Assembly: GCF_902167145.1 (NCBI RefSeq)
Contig: NC_050097.1
Location: 228,613,034 to 228,677,033 of the forward strand
Direction of reading: 5' to 3'
DNA: 64,000 nucleotides
Source: Zea mays
Lineage: Eukaryota; Streptophyta; Magnoliopsida; Poales; Poaceae
A program made the translations under genes and the position numbers. Positions 12,928 through 25,000 of this stretch are shown here, piece after piece; the first letter of the stretch is position 1, and each line of letters starts with the position of its first letter. The notes under the pieces were generated by a model. The model did no database searches and was not told the DNA's origin. It was given only the letters and a program-made list of their open reading frames with translations.

Positions 12928-13702
12928 CTGAAATTTCGGATCAGTCTATACTTTCGTGTCAATATCTCCTACTTCCTTTATCCAAAATAGGCAATCCATA
13001 TATCTAAAAGAAAGAGAAAAAGGAGATGTACAATTTTCATGTTGTGAGTTGTTGCGTTTTAGGCCTCTAAATTTGCCAAACGATCTGTTGAAGTTAGAGC
13101 AGAAAATCTATGACAGACAGACGAATTTTTTTATTATATCTTGTTTTTGCGTCACTCTTGTAAAAAAGAATAGAATATAAAAAGGAAAGTGCAAAAAAGT
13201 CGCACAAAACAAAGAAAAAAAGAAGAAAAAATCAGAGGAAAAAAGAGAAAAAAGTGCGCATAAACATAACACCATTGATCTGTGTACCTCTGTGATTGTT
13301 TTTCATTCCAACTTGTTCCCTTGCTATTCCTAGATCCTTGTCACCTCCTTTGTTTCTTCCTCTAACTGTGCTAATACATTCTCTAGGCCAACAACTAGGA
13401 CGAGTACTTGGAACACTTATTCAATATTTCTATTTGTTAGTGACTTCTGTGTCACAGATTTAAATTTAGTGAGCATTCCCAATGCTCCACATTTCTCTCG
13501 AGTAGAACATGTGCTCCTTTGCAATCACACCCATGCTTTAAGTGTTGTCACACCGGCCACCATTTACCACCTGCAGTGCTGGTAAGAACTTTGTAAGAGC
13601 GCAGTAAGACGCTTCATAGCTTGTGTTCTACCACCACCCTTGAGAGTAGTTGTAGGGTTTATAATGTTTGTTTGTTGCCTTTGTTTCTGTTTTGTACTAA
13701 CA
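12928..13702. other. Leader of the gag-only element, no gene
   Basis: A purine-rich stretch (about 13180-13260, mostly a and g) is followed by mixed sequence up to the gag start. No ORF is supported. Confidence 0.6.
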
Positions 13703-14653
13703 ATGACAGGACCCAAGACCCAAATGGACAAGGATAAGGGCCCTAAGGCCACTAATGGTGAGTGTGTCTCCCATCTAGAATTGAAGGAGATGATGCGCAC
13801 ATTGAATAAAGTTTTTGAGAGCCACACAATTGATGTTGATTTGTCTCCCTCAGGTTCTATATATCCATCTTTTGATGCAAATATTGCAAATGAATATACT
13901 AAATAGGAAGTATCAATGGATAAGGTTTTTGCACGACGTCGTATATGTGATAGGCGAAAAATTAAAATTGTGGCTAGTACTTTAACGAATGATGTATTAG
14001 CTTGGTGGAATAATTTGCATGACCATGAGAAACCACAAACTTGGACTGATGTGAAAGCACTAATGAGACAACAATTTGTTTATATGGATGATACTAAAAA
14101 TAATTTGAGTGATTCTAATGATACCATGTCTTCAGATAAATCTGAGTTGTCTTTGCTAAAAGAAGATTGTCTTGTTGTCCCTTGTGGTAAATAAGAGTTG
14201 TGTGATGATAATACTACTATTTCTATGCCACAACTAGAGAACAAACTTGATGTTGTTGCTTCTGATCCTAATAATTGTGCCAAAATTAGAACATTCAATC
14301 ATATAACTAGTGTGCATGATGAGCTAAAATTGTTATCTTCTTTAAATACTTTGGGCTATATTGAATTTGATGTTCTACGTAATCTAAATAATTTAGAGGA
14401 GAAACTTTCTTTTAGTGTTGAATTTCCATGGTTATCTAAACATACGTATCATGTCATTTGAAGATATAATTGGAAAGGAGAATATATGGTACATCGAGTA
14501 TATATTTGTTCAAATATGAAATCTCCTTTTGTCATGAAAAAATATGACCAATTAGAGGGATGTGTTAAAACTAACCATATCATGTCCAGTTCCAGTTCTC
14601 CTTCTTTGTATCTTTTACAACAACAGGGTCAACTTCAAGGAGAGCAAGGTTGA
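13703..14653 (+). pseudogene. Broken gag of a Ty3/gypsy element
   Basis: The frame starting ATG at 13703 reads through to TGA at 14651-14653 with three internal stops: TAG 13904-13906, TAA 14192-14194 and TGA 14459-14461. The middle part has the retrotransposon gag signature: ICDRRKIKIVASTLTNDV, then LAWWNNLHDH and TWTDVKALMRQQF. In plant gypsy elements this W-W-containing helix belongs to the capsid. No CCHC knuckle and no protease follow. Because all pieces share one frame, decay has been by substitution, not by indels. It cannot make an intact gag. The family is unknown. Confidence 0.65.
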
Positions 14654-15108
14654 ACGACATCAAGCACTACATCAACACCTTATGTAGGCACCAACAACTT
14701 TAAGTCGAGAATGACTCAAAACCAAGAAGGGGAGAATGATGAGTACATAGATGTCAACTATATGGTTAAGGCCCAATCAATCATAGATTTCCAAGCTCAA
14801 GAGAAGTTGAAGTCCAGTTTATTCGCGAATCCGGTTCGGACTGCAGGAATGGGTCTCATGAAAATGGACGCCCAAGCCACATATGAACTCCATTTTCGAC
14901 GTTTTAGATACCCTTGGAAAGCTAAGAAGATAAGCTTTCCAACCCATCTGGTCCCACGTCAAAATATGCTCAGAGCTGATCGAAATCGTCATAACAAGAT
15001 GACGTCCAAAATCTGCCAGAAATCAGCGACGCCTGTTCCTTGGCCTAAAGGCCTTGTACATCCTAGAGTTGCTCGGCCACCGCCTGAGTCAAGGATGACT
15101 CCAATTCA
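14654..15108 (+). other. Gag-to-LTR spacer with an unassigned ORF
   Basis: An ORF from ATG 14711 runs into the LTR (stop at 15293-15295, 194 codons). Its middle (tggacgcccaagccacata to ctttccaacccat) resembles LTR segments near 11020-11095 and 15405-15485. It is therefore likely duplicated LTR-related sequence and not a gene. Confidence 0.4.
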
Positions 15109-15120
15109 AGTGGGGGAGGA

Positions 15121-15987
15121 TGATGAGGACATCATTCCCATTAAAACAATGCATGTATCGACAACACGAGCATGTGCACATCAGCTAAATCTCCAAATTC
15201 ATTCTAACCTAGTCAATTGTGTTTTAGAGCTTACGCTTGGTGCCATGAATGTTTTGATGATTAGGAACCTTGGAGAGGACCAACAAGGAATTTAGAAAGG
15301 CCAAGATATCAAAGAGGAGAAGCTAGGACGTTCACAACAAGAGAAAGCCTAGTCTGACTCAACTTCGTCTCCACCTTGAGTTCAGGACCAGTCTGCACTA
15401 AAATGAACACCCAGGATGCATCCAAAGTCCAATTAGGTTGAGCTTTATATGGATGGAAATCTAAGAAGATAAGATTTCCAACCCAACTGAAACCATCTTA
15501 AAATTCATCCAGTGTCAAAGGGAATCGTCGAAACAAGCCAATGTTCAGATTCAGTTTTGGTGCTGTGACACCGTCTGTTGGGCTGTTGGACCGTGTATCG
15601 TGTTGGAGCTCATTTGGGGTGCGACCAGGGATCGCGCACGCCTCTAACCTCTATTTTGCTAGTAGCTGCCACCACATTAGGGTTTGGGTTTTGCATAGAT
15701 CATATCTGTCATCGAACAGTATCGTCGTTCATCGGTTTGTGAGACCCAACCTCATAATCAATGCAGTTTTGATTGCGTTCTTCCTGTTCTTGCTGGTATT
15801 CTTGATTGCGCTTGTAGGGATAAGACTTCGTGGAAAGATCATTAGTGTGTCACGGTTGATAACCAACGGAGCAGTGGTGTAGTGATTGCGAGGAGCCATT
15901 CGTTCAGAGCCTTGGATCATTAACGTCGAGATCTCCACCTAATCAAGTTATCATACCACACGAAAGATCGGGTCTTGCCTTCTATCA
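15121..15987 (+). repeat. Right LTR of the gag-only element
   Basis: It starts TGATGAGGACATC directly after the polypurine tract and ends ctatca before a further PBS-like tggtatcaagattc at 15990. Leader-like sequence (gtataatcctatctttag, cccacaaaaaagccaaag) follows to about 16120. A true 3' LTR would not be followed by a PBS, so this LTR is shared with a second, truncated unit. Confidence 0.7.
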
Positions 15988-16229
15988 AGTGGTATCAAGA
16001 TTCAAGTTTCCTGTGAGGTATAATCCTATCTTTAGATTTGTTTTGTTCGTCCTATAACCCACAAAAAAGCCAAAGAGAAAATAGACCAAACATTAGGTCA
16101 TATCTTTAAAAACCATTCAAGTTATCATACCACATGGAAGATTGGGCCTTGCATTCTATCACTTAGGCAATATCATCACAACAGATATTAAGGATATGAC
16201 ATGGCGCAAGTTTAGCGAAAAACAAATCT

Positions 16230-16583
16230 TCAAATGCCTAAGCTTGCCCACCTGTTGTTGAGAAGGCTCCGCCTCGCCCAACCCTCGACCATGGAGGGGT
16301 CAGGGATACGAGTAGTTCCACCTTGCCCGAGCCCCGAGCCTCGACCACTATGGGGCTTGGGGCTAGACGTCTCTGTCTTAGGAGTTTTGCATCGCTCGAC
16401 CTCTCACCCTCGACCATGTAGGGGATGGGGCTCGGGCGTCTCCCCCTTGGAGTTTCGCCTTGCTCAACCCCCAAAGGTAAGGGGTCAGAATACTTCACCT
16501 GACCACCTAAATAGGGGATTCCTAGGTTCGTACCACTTCAACCACTATGAATGTGGGGACATGCGAGTTAGACTCTAACATGG
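16230..16583. repeat. GC-rich imperfect repeats around ctcgaccat
   Basis: Three imperfect blocks contain ccctcgaccatggagggg, cctcgaccactatgggg and cctcgaccatgtagggg, each followed by a G-rich tract. This is probably a retrotransposon fragment. No gene. The last 17 bases (16567-16583) read on the minus strand as a possible decayed PBS (ATGTTAGAGTCTAAC against GGTATCAGAGCC). Confidence 0.45.
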
Positions 16584-18720
16584 TGTGAAGCCCGGATGAC
16601 AACACTTGAGCAGGTATGTCAGAACAAGGACGTCATCCATCACGTCATGGAGACTGACATCATCACATAGTGCTCGAATAATAACATAAAGGAGTATTTC
16701 TTCATTACATCATGATGTTAGAGACATCCACATAGTCATTAACTTAAACCGTAATCAAAGTGCTAAAGCGAAACATAGTAATAACAAAGCCTTCAAAGGC
16801 AACTGACTAGAGGTTTGTCGCTAATCTAATCTAGAACTCCTCGAAGACCTAGAACTCTAGAAAGTCCTTCGCATGACCTTCATCTTCTCCTGAGCAGTGG
16901 TTGCAATGTGGACAACCTGGTGTTTTGTTTTTAAGTAAGGGTGAGTACACATCAACATACTCAGCAAATGTCCCATTTGGCTAAGTGGACTAGCTTTATG
17001 TGGGGTGAGGCTCAAAGCAGTTGCTTTTAATATGTTAGGTTTTATCATTAGTGTAAGTCAAGTTTTAACATTAATCCCAAGTTATTACCCATGAGATATC
17101 TCCTCATAGAGGAAATATCAGTGTCCATGACCAGAGTTATCATCATTACTCCACCTTAAATGTATCTAGAGTATCTCTAATCAAAGAAGATCCCAAGGCC
17201 GCTCATGACCGTAAGCATGACTGATATATCAATTTCTAACCCTCTGCAGAGGTCACACACTTTACCCATAAGTCGTGATCCCTCTTTGCCTCAGGTTGTA
17301 CAGACCCTTAAACACTCCCAAGATGAGTCAATAAGGTTTCACTACGTAGCTTTTACAAAGATTCCCTAAAGGTCATAGCCGCCCAATAGGTTTCTCAAGT
17401 TTGATAAACACAGTACCTCTCCCCGCAAGAGGGGTGACTAACAAAAGCAAAACGAAAGAACCTCGGCACTCAGCCTCGACAGGGCAAGTACTGTGCCCGG
17501 ACCCCATTAACGGCATGATGATGAAGCAGACTACACCTCAAGTTTCTCTAATTAATCAACTAAGGGCGTCCCATACCACCCTCATGGTTGCATTGTTTTC
17601 CCAGGTGGTCATCCAACAAACAGGTCCTTACGAAGAGGTACTCGGGAAACAGCATGAGTCCCATTTAGTGTCACCAGTTCATCATCATAATCATAATATA
17701 AAGCATCGTATCATAATTGTATCTCATCATGTTCATTGATTAAAGTATAGCACTACCATAAAATCTAACCATAATAACCCAAAAGTTTATCAAGGACAAG
17801 GTAAATAGAAAGCTAGTCAATCCTTAAGTTTCAATTATGTAATGTGGGGAAATGAATTATCATGTGAATAGGACATAAGTAGGTTAGAGGGCACTTGCCT
17901 TCACTCGGCTGCTGCTAAGGGACTTCCCTGCAACTCTGTCAAGAAACACAAACTGTTCGTTGTCTATGCAAAGCAATCATTCATACAATATACTTGGGGA
18001 ACAACAAAAGAACAATACACCAAACACATGCAATAGAGTAATCATAGGTTCGACAAAAAGGTACAGACAAAGAGGTGTTCCCTAAACCTAGGGTAGATCA
18101 CTAAACAAAGTGATTCATTATTCTCTAACCAAGTCTATGTTGTTATAACACTTGCTCAAATATAATTAGTTCAGGGATGGGATTACTCATTAGATAGTGT
18201 TAAGCCTATAAACTTGAGTATTTAAACATTTGTTAGAGTCTCCTATCTTTATTTATTTTTATTAAGGTTCCAATAACATCATGTTTAAATTAGAGACCAA
18301 CTATGAATGGAGATGTCAAAATAGTGGATGGATATACTTTCAGTAGATTGACAAAACAAAATGAAGAAAATGTAATTTGAAGCACCTAATTTGGAGTTCA
18401 TATGACAAAGTTGTGAATTTTGCAAGTTTTGGGATTTAAAACTCTAATTTAAATATATTTTCCTGATTAAATAAAGATTCGAGGGCCTAACTGTAAGATT
18501 CTAGGGGCTCGTGTGGAAGAAACGGGGATGGCGGGTTTATTCTCGGGAAACAAGGGTTTCTTTAATAAAAACGCCGCACGAAGGGGTATCGGCCCACGTG
18601 GGTTGTCGGATCCTTGATCCACGGTCGTGATTAAAACGGGTGGGGACAGGACGCGTGCAGCCGATAGGTGGGGCCTAGGGGTCAGTGGCTCGGGCGTGAC
18701 GCAGGGACTAGCCCGCCGGG
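16584..18720 (-). repeat. Old Tekay-like LTR, left portion (split by insertion)
   Basis: From TGTGAAGCCCGG onward it is a diverged copy of the young LTR at 18721. Shared phrases include atcatcaca-agtgctc, gagcagtggttgcaatg, gacaacctgg and gtgagtacacatcaacatac. It is interrupted at 18720 by the young Tekay element, and the rest resumes at 31380. The combined length of about 3.4 kb is close to the young LTR's 3.3 kb. Confidence 0.75.
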
Positions 18721-20390
18721 TGTCACACCCGGTTTTAGAAGGCAAACCGAATGCGAACCATGTACGTGCCAGGATCAGTTATTCACGTACACAGCAGTTA
18801 CATAACATGGACATCATCACACAGTGCTCAAAATAGTATTAAAAGGGAATAATAGTCGATTACATCGTACGTCTGAGACGTCCATATAGTTCTTACAGTA
18901 AATCAAAGTGCGGAAAAGAAACGTAGATAAACGCGGCCTTCACAGGCAGCCGACTGGGGGTTGCCGCTAACCCACACCTAGAACTCGTCATAGTCTTGGA
19001 ACTCCTGGAAGTCTCCTTCCACAGCTTCATCTTCGCCTGAGCAGTGGTTGCAATGCTGACAACCTGGGGGGGGGGGGTTTGGTGTGTAGAGCAAGGGTGA
19101 GTACACATCAACATACTCAGCAAGTATCCTGTTTGGCTGTAGTGGACTAGCTGTATGTGGGGATGAGTCAAGCAGTTGCTTTTAGTTGGTCAGATTATTA
19201 CTTACTAGTAGAAAGCCAAGTTTTAGCATTACCCAAGTTATTAACCCGATGTACCCTTTCCAAACGGAAAGAATACCACTTACCAGCACCATAGTCATAA
19301 CCAGAACCATCGATCTCATAACCACCTGTACCACAATGTCTCTGATCAAGTACCACTAATCACTGGAGCTCCCTTGGCCGCTCATAACCGCGAGCATGAC
19401 TGATATATCAGTTTTCAAACACTCTGCAGAGGTTGTGCACTTTACCCACAAGCCGTGATTCCCATTCTGCCCGGAGATCATGACTCTCCATTGATCACTA
19501 CCAAGGTGACCCAGCAGGGCATCACTACGTAGCCTTTACAAAGATTCCCCGGGGCTGTAGCCACCCGTTAGGTTTCCTAAATGTACCGCACTCCTCCCCA
19601 AGGGACAAATCAACCTTGGCAGAGCGAGCCGCATACACCGAGCCCCATTGACGGCACGACGGCTAAGTGAACTACACCCCGGATCCTCTAATTATTCAGC
19701 TAAGGGCACCCCATTCCACCCTCATGGTTGCACTGTTTTCCCGGGCGGTCATCCATAGAACAGGTCCTTACGGAGAGGCACTCGAGAAACCGCTCGAGCC
19801 CCCTTGAAGGTCACAAGTACAACATCATAATAAGAGAAGGGAAAACAGCGTATCATAGATAATCTCATCATGTTCATTGATTAGAGTTTGAGCAATAGCA
19901 TAAAGCTAAACAGTAATAATCCAACCCAAATAGGTAAGCAAGGATAGGGATAACAAAAGCTAGTCAAACCTTAGGTATAAATATGTAAAGCGGGGGGTGA
20001 ATTAAAGAATGAATAGGACAGAGATAGGTCAAAGGACACTTGCCTCCACCAACCGACTGCTGCTCAGGGGCTTCTCCTGCGAGTTCCTCGGGCTCTTCAA
20101 CCGGATCGTTCTCTATGCGATTGCAAACATACATACATCCACACATTTAATACAAAAGAACAGTACACCATACAATAGAATGCAATAAGTAAACAGACGT
20201 TCTACGCGGGCTCGCGAGTACGGTTAAGAGAGAAAGAGGAAAAGACAGTCGAGAAACGATCACGTTACATGATTATAAATTAACCACTCGCTTAATGGAA
20301 GGAAATTTAATGTAGACACTATGTTTAGCGTAAAGTAAAGTCATGTTTCATGTCCAATTATTATAAGCAGGTGGAGGTAAACAAAAGGAT

Positions 20391-20705
20391 GGTCGCGCGG
20401 CGAGACGCGCGACAAAGCTCTCTAAAACAAATTAAAAGTTAACGACTCGTCGCGCGACCGAGCACGCAACGAGACACTTCGCCTTAGATACGAGGAGACG
20501 TTAAATGTCGCGCGACAAAGCGCACGACGGCATACGTCGACTAAACTGAGTCCAAAGTGGAACGTCGCGTGAATACACACGCGGCGTTACACCTTAAACA
20601 ACCTGAAACCAAAAATGGGTCGTCGCGCGACGAAGCGCACGACGCAACACAAGATAGAATCTGAATTTAGACAAACCGTCGCGCGGCGAAGCGCGCGACG
20701 CAACA
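20391..20705. repeat. Interspersed hairpin-forming GC repeats in the LTR
   Basis: About six copies of a dyad (gtcgcgcg, a short spacer such as gcgaagc, then gcgcgacg) are spaced roughly 50-60 bases apart. The left and right arms are near-complementary, so each copy could fold into a hairpin. The same series is present in the other LTR at about 30000-30312. All copies are CpG-dense. Confidence 0.75.
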
Positions 20706-20819
20706 CGCTAATTAACGAATAATCACCGCGAGCGCGGGCGAGCGAAGATACGGTCGGGCGAGGCCGGGACGGGAACGGGCGGCCGAACGGGGGGAAGGGC
20801 GGTTGAACCAGCCAGGGGG

Positions 20820-21540
20820 GCGGCCGAGGCCGGGCGGGCACGGGGCAGGGTGCGGGGGCGGCCGAGCCGGCCATGGCGGCCGAGCTGGGTGGCGGGATCG
20901 CCACCGCGCGCGGGGGAGGGGCGGGGAGCGCCGCCGGGCGGGCAGGGGCGAGCGGGCGCCGCCGCGGGCGAGCAGGGGGCGGGCGAGCGCCGCCGCGGGC
21001 CAGGGGAGGGCGGGCGCCGCCACGCGGGGCCGGGCAGGGGGCGGGCGGGATCGCCGCCGCTAGGAGGGGCAGGGGGCGGGCGCCGCCGCGCCGGGGAGGG
21101 GTCGAGCGGGGGGGAAAGGCCGGGGACGGGGAGCCGAGCACCGCCGCGGGAGGGAGGCCGGGCGGACAAGCCGGGGGCGGGCGCCGAGCGCCGCCGCGGG
21201 AGGGGCCGAGCGGACGAGCCGGGGGCGGGCGCCGAGCGCCGCCGCGGGGAGGGCGAGCGCCGAGCGCCGCCGCGGGGAGGGCGAGCGGACGAGCCGGGGG
21301 CGGGCGCCGAGCGCCGCCGCGGGGAGGGCGAGCGGGCGGGCCGAGCGCCGCCGCGGGAGGGGCCGAGCGGGCGGGCAGGGGCGCCGCCGCGGGGAGGGGC
21401 CGAGCGGGCGGGCAGGGGCGCCGCCGCGCCGGGCAGGGACGGGGTCGGGCGCGGGCAGGGGGAAGAGGGAGGGTGCGCGCGCGGGGAAGAAGAGGAGGGA
21501 GAGGGAGAGAGAGAAGAGGAGGGGAGGGGAGGGGAGCTCA
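20820..21540. repeat. GC-rich minisatellite in the LTR
   Basis: Repeats of a core gcgccgccgcggg joined by agggcgagcgg-acgagccgggggcggg segments, with very few stops in any frame. Copy number differs between the two LTRs. The several 100-300-residue ORFs across it have no protein-like content. Confidence 0.85.
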
Positions 21541-22053
21541 CCTCGGGGTCCAAAATCCGGTGATCGCCGTCTCCAAACCCTAGGGCACCACGGGGAGAGA
21601 GAGGTGGGAGAGGGAGAGGGAAGTTGTTGCGCGGGAGATCCAAATGAGGGAGAGAGAGAGGATGGGGGGCGCAGGGGGGGTTGGGCGCCAGGGGCGCGCA
21701 GGCCAGGGCGGGCCGGGCCGGCTGAGCTGGGCTGGGCTAAGTTGGGCTGGGCCGAGCCACTTCGCGGATCGAAAACCCACGACGAGCGCGGACCACTAAA
21801 CGAACTTAAAACGCGAATCAAAATCCGGAACGGAACGAGACGAACACTCAACATCAGACAAAGAAATGTGCTTCGGCATGATGCAACACCCATGACACTT
21901 AGGTTTTAGTTTATACATGACGCGGACACCTGCCGCTATACTGATTTGAAATTGGGAAGAAGGAGCAAAAGGGGAAAGAGAAAAGAGAGTAACGCCCGAA
22001 TTTGGTGAGAGAAAAGAAGAAAAAATTCTACCCCAAATTCAGGGCGTTACAAA

Positions 22054-22070
22054 CCTATCCCCCTTAAAAG
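22054..22070 (-). other. Polypurine tract of the Tekay-type element
   Basis: On the minus strand CTTTTAAGGGGGATAGG lies two bases upstream of the 3' LTR, the position of the plus-strand primer in LTR retrotransposons. Confidence 0.8.
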
Positions 22071-22087
22071 AATCTCACCCTCGAGAT

Positions 22088-25000
22088 TCAGGGTTGGCTA
22101 GCAAAGAGCTCAGGGTATTTAGCCAACAGATCATCTTCACGCTCCCAGGTTGCTTCTTCCTCAGAGTGATGATTCCATTTGACTTTGCACATTCTGATGG
22201 TCTTCCTTCGGGTGACTCTGTCTGCAACCTCAAGGATTTGCACTGGCTTCTCAACGTAGGTCAAGTCCTCCTGGACTTCAAGACCTTCCACTGACAACTG
22301 CTCTTCTGGCACACACAAGCACTTTTTCAACTGAGACACATGAAAGACATCATGCACAGCAGACAAATTCTCTGGTAGACTGAGCTGATAGGCCACTTCT
22401 CCACGTCTTGCAAGAATTTGATACGGACCAATGTAGCGGGGTGCTAGCTTGCCTTTCACTCCGAATCTTCTGACTCCTCTGATCGGTGACACTTTCAGAT
22501 AGACAAAGTCTCCGACTTCGAAACTCAGCTCTCTTCTTCTTGTGTCTGCATAGCTTCGCTGCCTCGATTGCGCTATCTTCAGATTCTCTCGGACCATCTT
22601 GATGTTCTCTTCGGCTTCAAGCAGAATGTCTGGCCCAAACACTTGCTTCTCTCCAGGCTGATCCCATTGCAACGGAGTTCTACAACTCCTTCCATAGAGC
22701 GCCTGAAATGGTGACATCTTCAAACTGGCCTGGTAACTGTTGTTATAGGAAAACTCTGCATAAGGCAATCGCTTGTCCCATCCGGACTGATCTTGCAACG
22801 CACAGGCTCTCAACATGTCTTCAAGAATTTGATTGGTCCTTTCGGTCTGGCCATCTGTCTGCGGGTGATAAGCTGAACTGAAATTCAGATGCGTGCCCAA
22901 AGCTTCATGCAACTGCTGCCAGAAATGAGAGGTGAACTGCGTTCCTCTGTCTGACACTATCTTCTTTGGCACACCATGAAGACAAACGATCCGAGACATA
23001 TACAATTCTGCCAATACGGCACTGCTATAGTTGGTCTTGACAGGTATGAAGTGGGCTGACTTGGTCAAGCGGTCCACTACTACCCAAATGGAATCGTAGC
23101 CGGCTCGAGTGCGAGGCAATCCGACTATGAAATCCATACCGATTTCATCCCATTTCCACTGAGGGATCTGCAACGGTTGCAACAATCCAGCAGGTCTCTG
23201 GTGTTCTGCCTTAATTCTTCGGCAACTATCGCACATAGCCACATGCTCTGCGATTTCCCTCTTCATTCCGTACCACCAGAATTTCTTCTTCAGATCCTGA
23301 TACATCTCCTCACTGCCAGGGTGAATCGAATAAGCTGTCTCATGAGCTTCCTTGAGAATCAACTCCCGAATGGACTGGACATTGGGAACACACAAGCGGT
23401 CTTTGAACCATATCACGCCTTCTGCATCTTCTCGAAAATCTTTGCCTTTGCCATCTAGAATCAGTCGTCGAATCTCACTGATCTTTTCATCATTCTTCTG
23501 CGCTTCTTTGATTTCGCGCTCCAAGGTAGGTTCCAACTCAACTGTGACTCCTCGCGAATTGTTCAGAAATCCGAGACTCAACCTGTCAAACTCCTTGGCC
23601 AACTCATAAGGCATCGGACGAGCGACCATCAGATTGACTTGACTCTTTCTGCTCAAAGCATCTGCCACTACATTTGCTTTGCCTGGGTGGTAATGAATCT
23701 CCAACTCATAGTCTTTGATCAACTCTAACCATCTTCGTTGCCTCATGTTCAACTCTGACTTAGTGAATATATACTTCAGACTCTTATGATCTGTGTAAAC
23801 ATCGCATTTCTGTCCATACAGATAGTGCCTCCATGTCTTCAGTGCGTGAACCACTGCTGCCAACTCTAGATCATGGATTGGGTAATTCTTCTCATGAACC
23901 TTCAACTGTCGGGACGAGTAAGCCACAACTCTTCCCTCTTGCATCAACACACATCCCAAACCTGTGTAGCAAGCATCACAATACACCGAGAAGGGCTTGT
24001 GCACATCAGGCAAGACTAGGACAGGCGCTGTAGTCAACTTCCCTTTCAGCGCTTCAAAGGCCTCTTGACATTTCTGGGTCCACTTGAACTCAACCTTGTT
24101 GCCTAGCAATGCTGTCATTGGTTTCGCAATCTTCGAAAACCCTTCAATGAATCGCCGATAATATCCGGCCATTCCAATGAAGCTCTTGATTCCTCGAGCA
24201 TCTGTTGGCGCTTTCCAGTTCAAAATGTCTGCCACTTTCTTCGGATCCACAGCCAATCCTTCTTTGTTGATTATGTGACCCAAGAATAGGACTTCACTGA
24301 TCCAGAACTCACACTTGCTCAATTTTGCATACAACTGGTGCTCTCGCAATCTCTGCAACACCATCCTCAAATGATCTGCATGCTCTTCTTCGCTTTGAGA
24401 GTAAATCAGAATGTCATCAATGAATACCACCACAAACTTATCAAGGTAATCCATGAATACACTGTTCATCAAGTTCATAAAGAACGCTGGCGCATTGGTC
24501 AAACCAAAAGACATCACTGTGAACTCATACAAACCATACTTGGTAATAAATGTCGTCTTCGGAATGTCCGAAGGTCGGATCCTGAGCTGATGATAACCTG
24601 ACCTCAGATCAATCTTGGAGAACACACTGGCTCCTCTCAACTGGTCGAACAGATCTTCTATTCTGGGCAAGGGATACTTGTTCTTGATCGTGACTTCATT
24701 CAAAGCTCGGTAATCGATGCACATCCTCTTGGTGCCATCTTTCTTTTCCACGAACAAGACAGGGGCGGCCCAAGGCGAGGTGCTTGGCCGGATGTAACCT
24801 TTCTCTGACAGCTCATCAATCTGCTTCTTAAGCTCAACCAACTCTGGTCCAGATATTCTGTAAGCTCTCTTAAAGATAGGGGCGGTTCCAGGAAGAAGCT
24901 CTATGGCAAACTCAACTTTCCGCTCTGGTGGCATACCCGGTAAGTCCTTTGGAAACACATCCGGGAACTCAGACACAACCTTGATACTCTCAATTGGGTC

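Larger units (their letters stand above)
10734..15987 (+). mobile_element. Gag-only Ty3/gypsy retrotransposon with LTRs of 880 and 867 bp
   Basis: Direct repeats 10734-11613 and 15121-15987 start TGATGAGGAC and end ATCA. The right copy is preceded by a polypurine tract, AAGTGGGGGAGG (15108-15119). The left copy is followed by a PBS-like TGGTATCAAGATTC at 11616. The interior of about 3.5 kb carries only a broken gag; no protease, RT or integrase is seen. No matching TSD was found, and the right LTR is itself followed by PBS and leader sequence, so the locus has been rearranged. The family was not identified. Confidence 0.65.
18721..22051 (-). repeat. 3' LTR of the Tekay-type element, 3331 bp
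   Basis: TG...CA termini. It contains a run of hairpin-like repeats (20391-20705) and a GC-rich minisatellite (about 20820-21540). It is 290 bp longer than its partner because the partner lacks blocks of the GC-rich array. Confidence 0.93.

Noticed and set aside
20587..21893. Several ORFs of 100-306 codons on both strands in the LTR, and the same at 30196-31252
   Set aside because: They follow from GC-rich repeats nearly free of stop codons. The products are P/R/A/G-only text, and open frames overlap on both strands.
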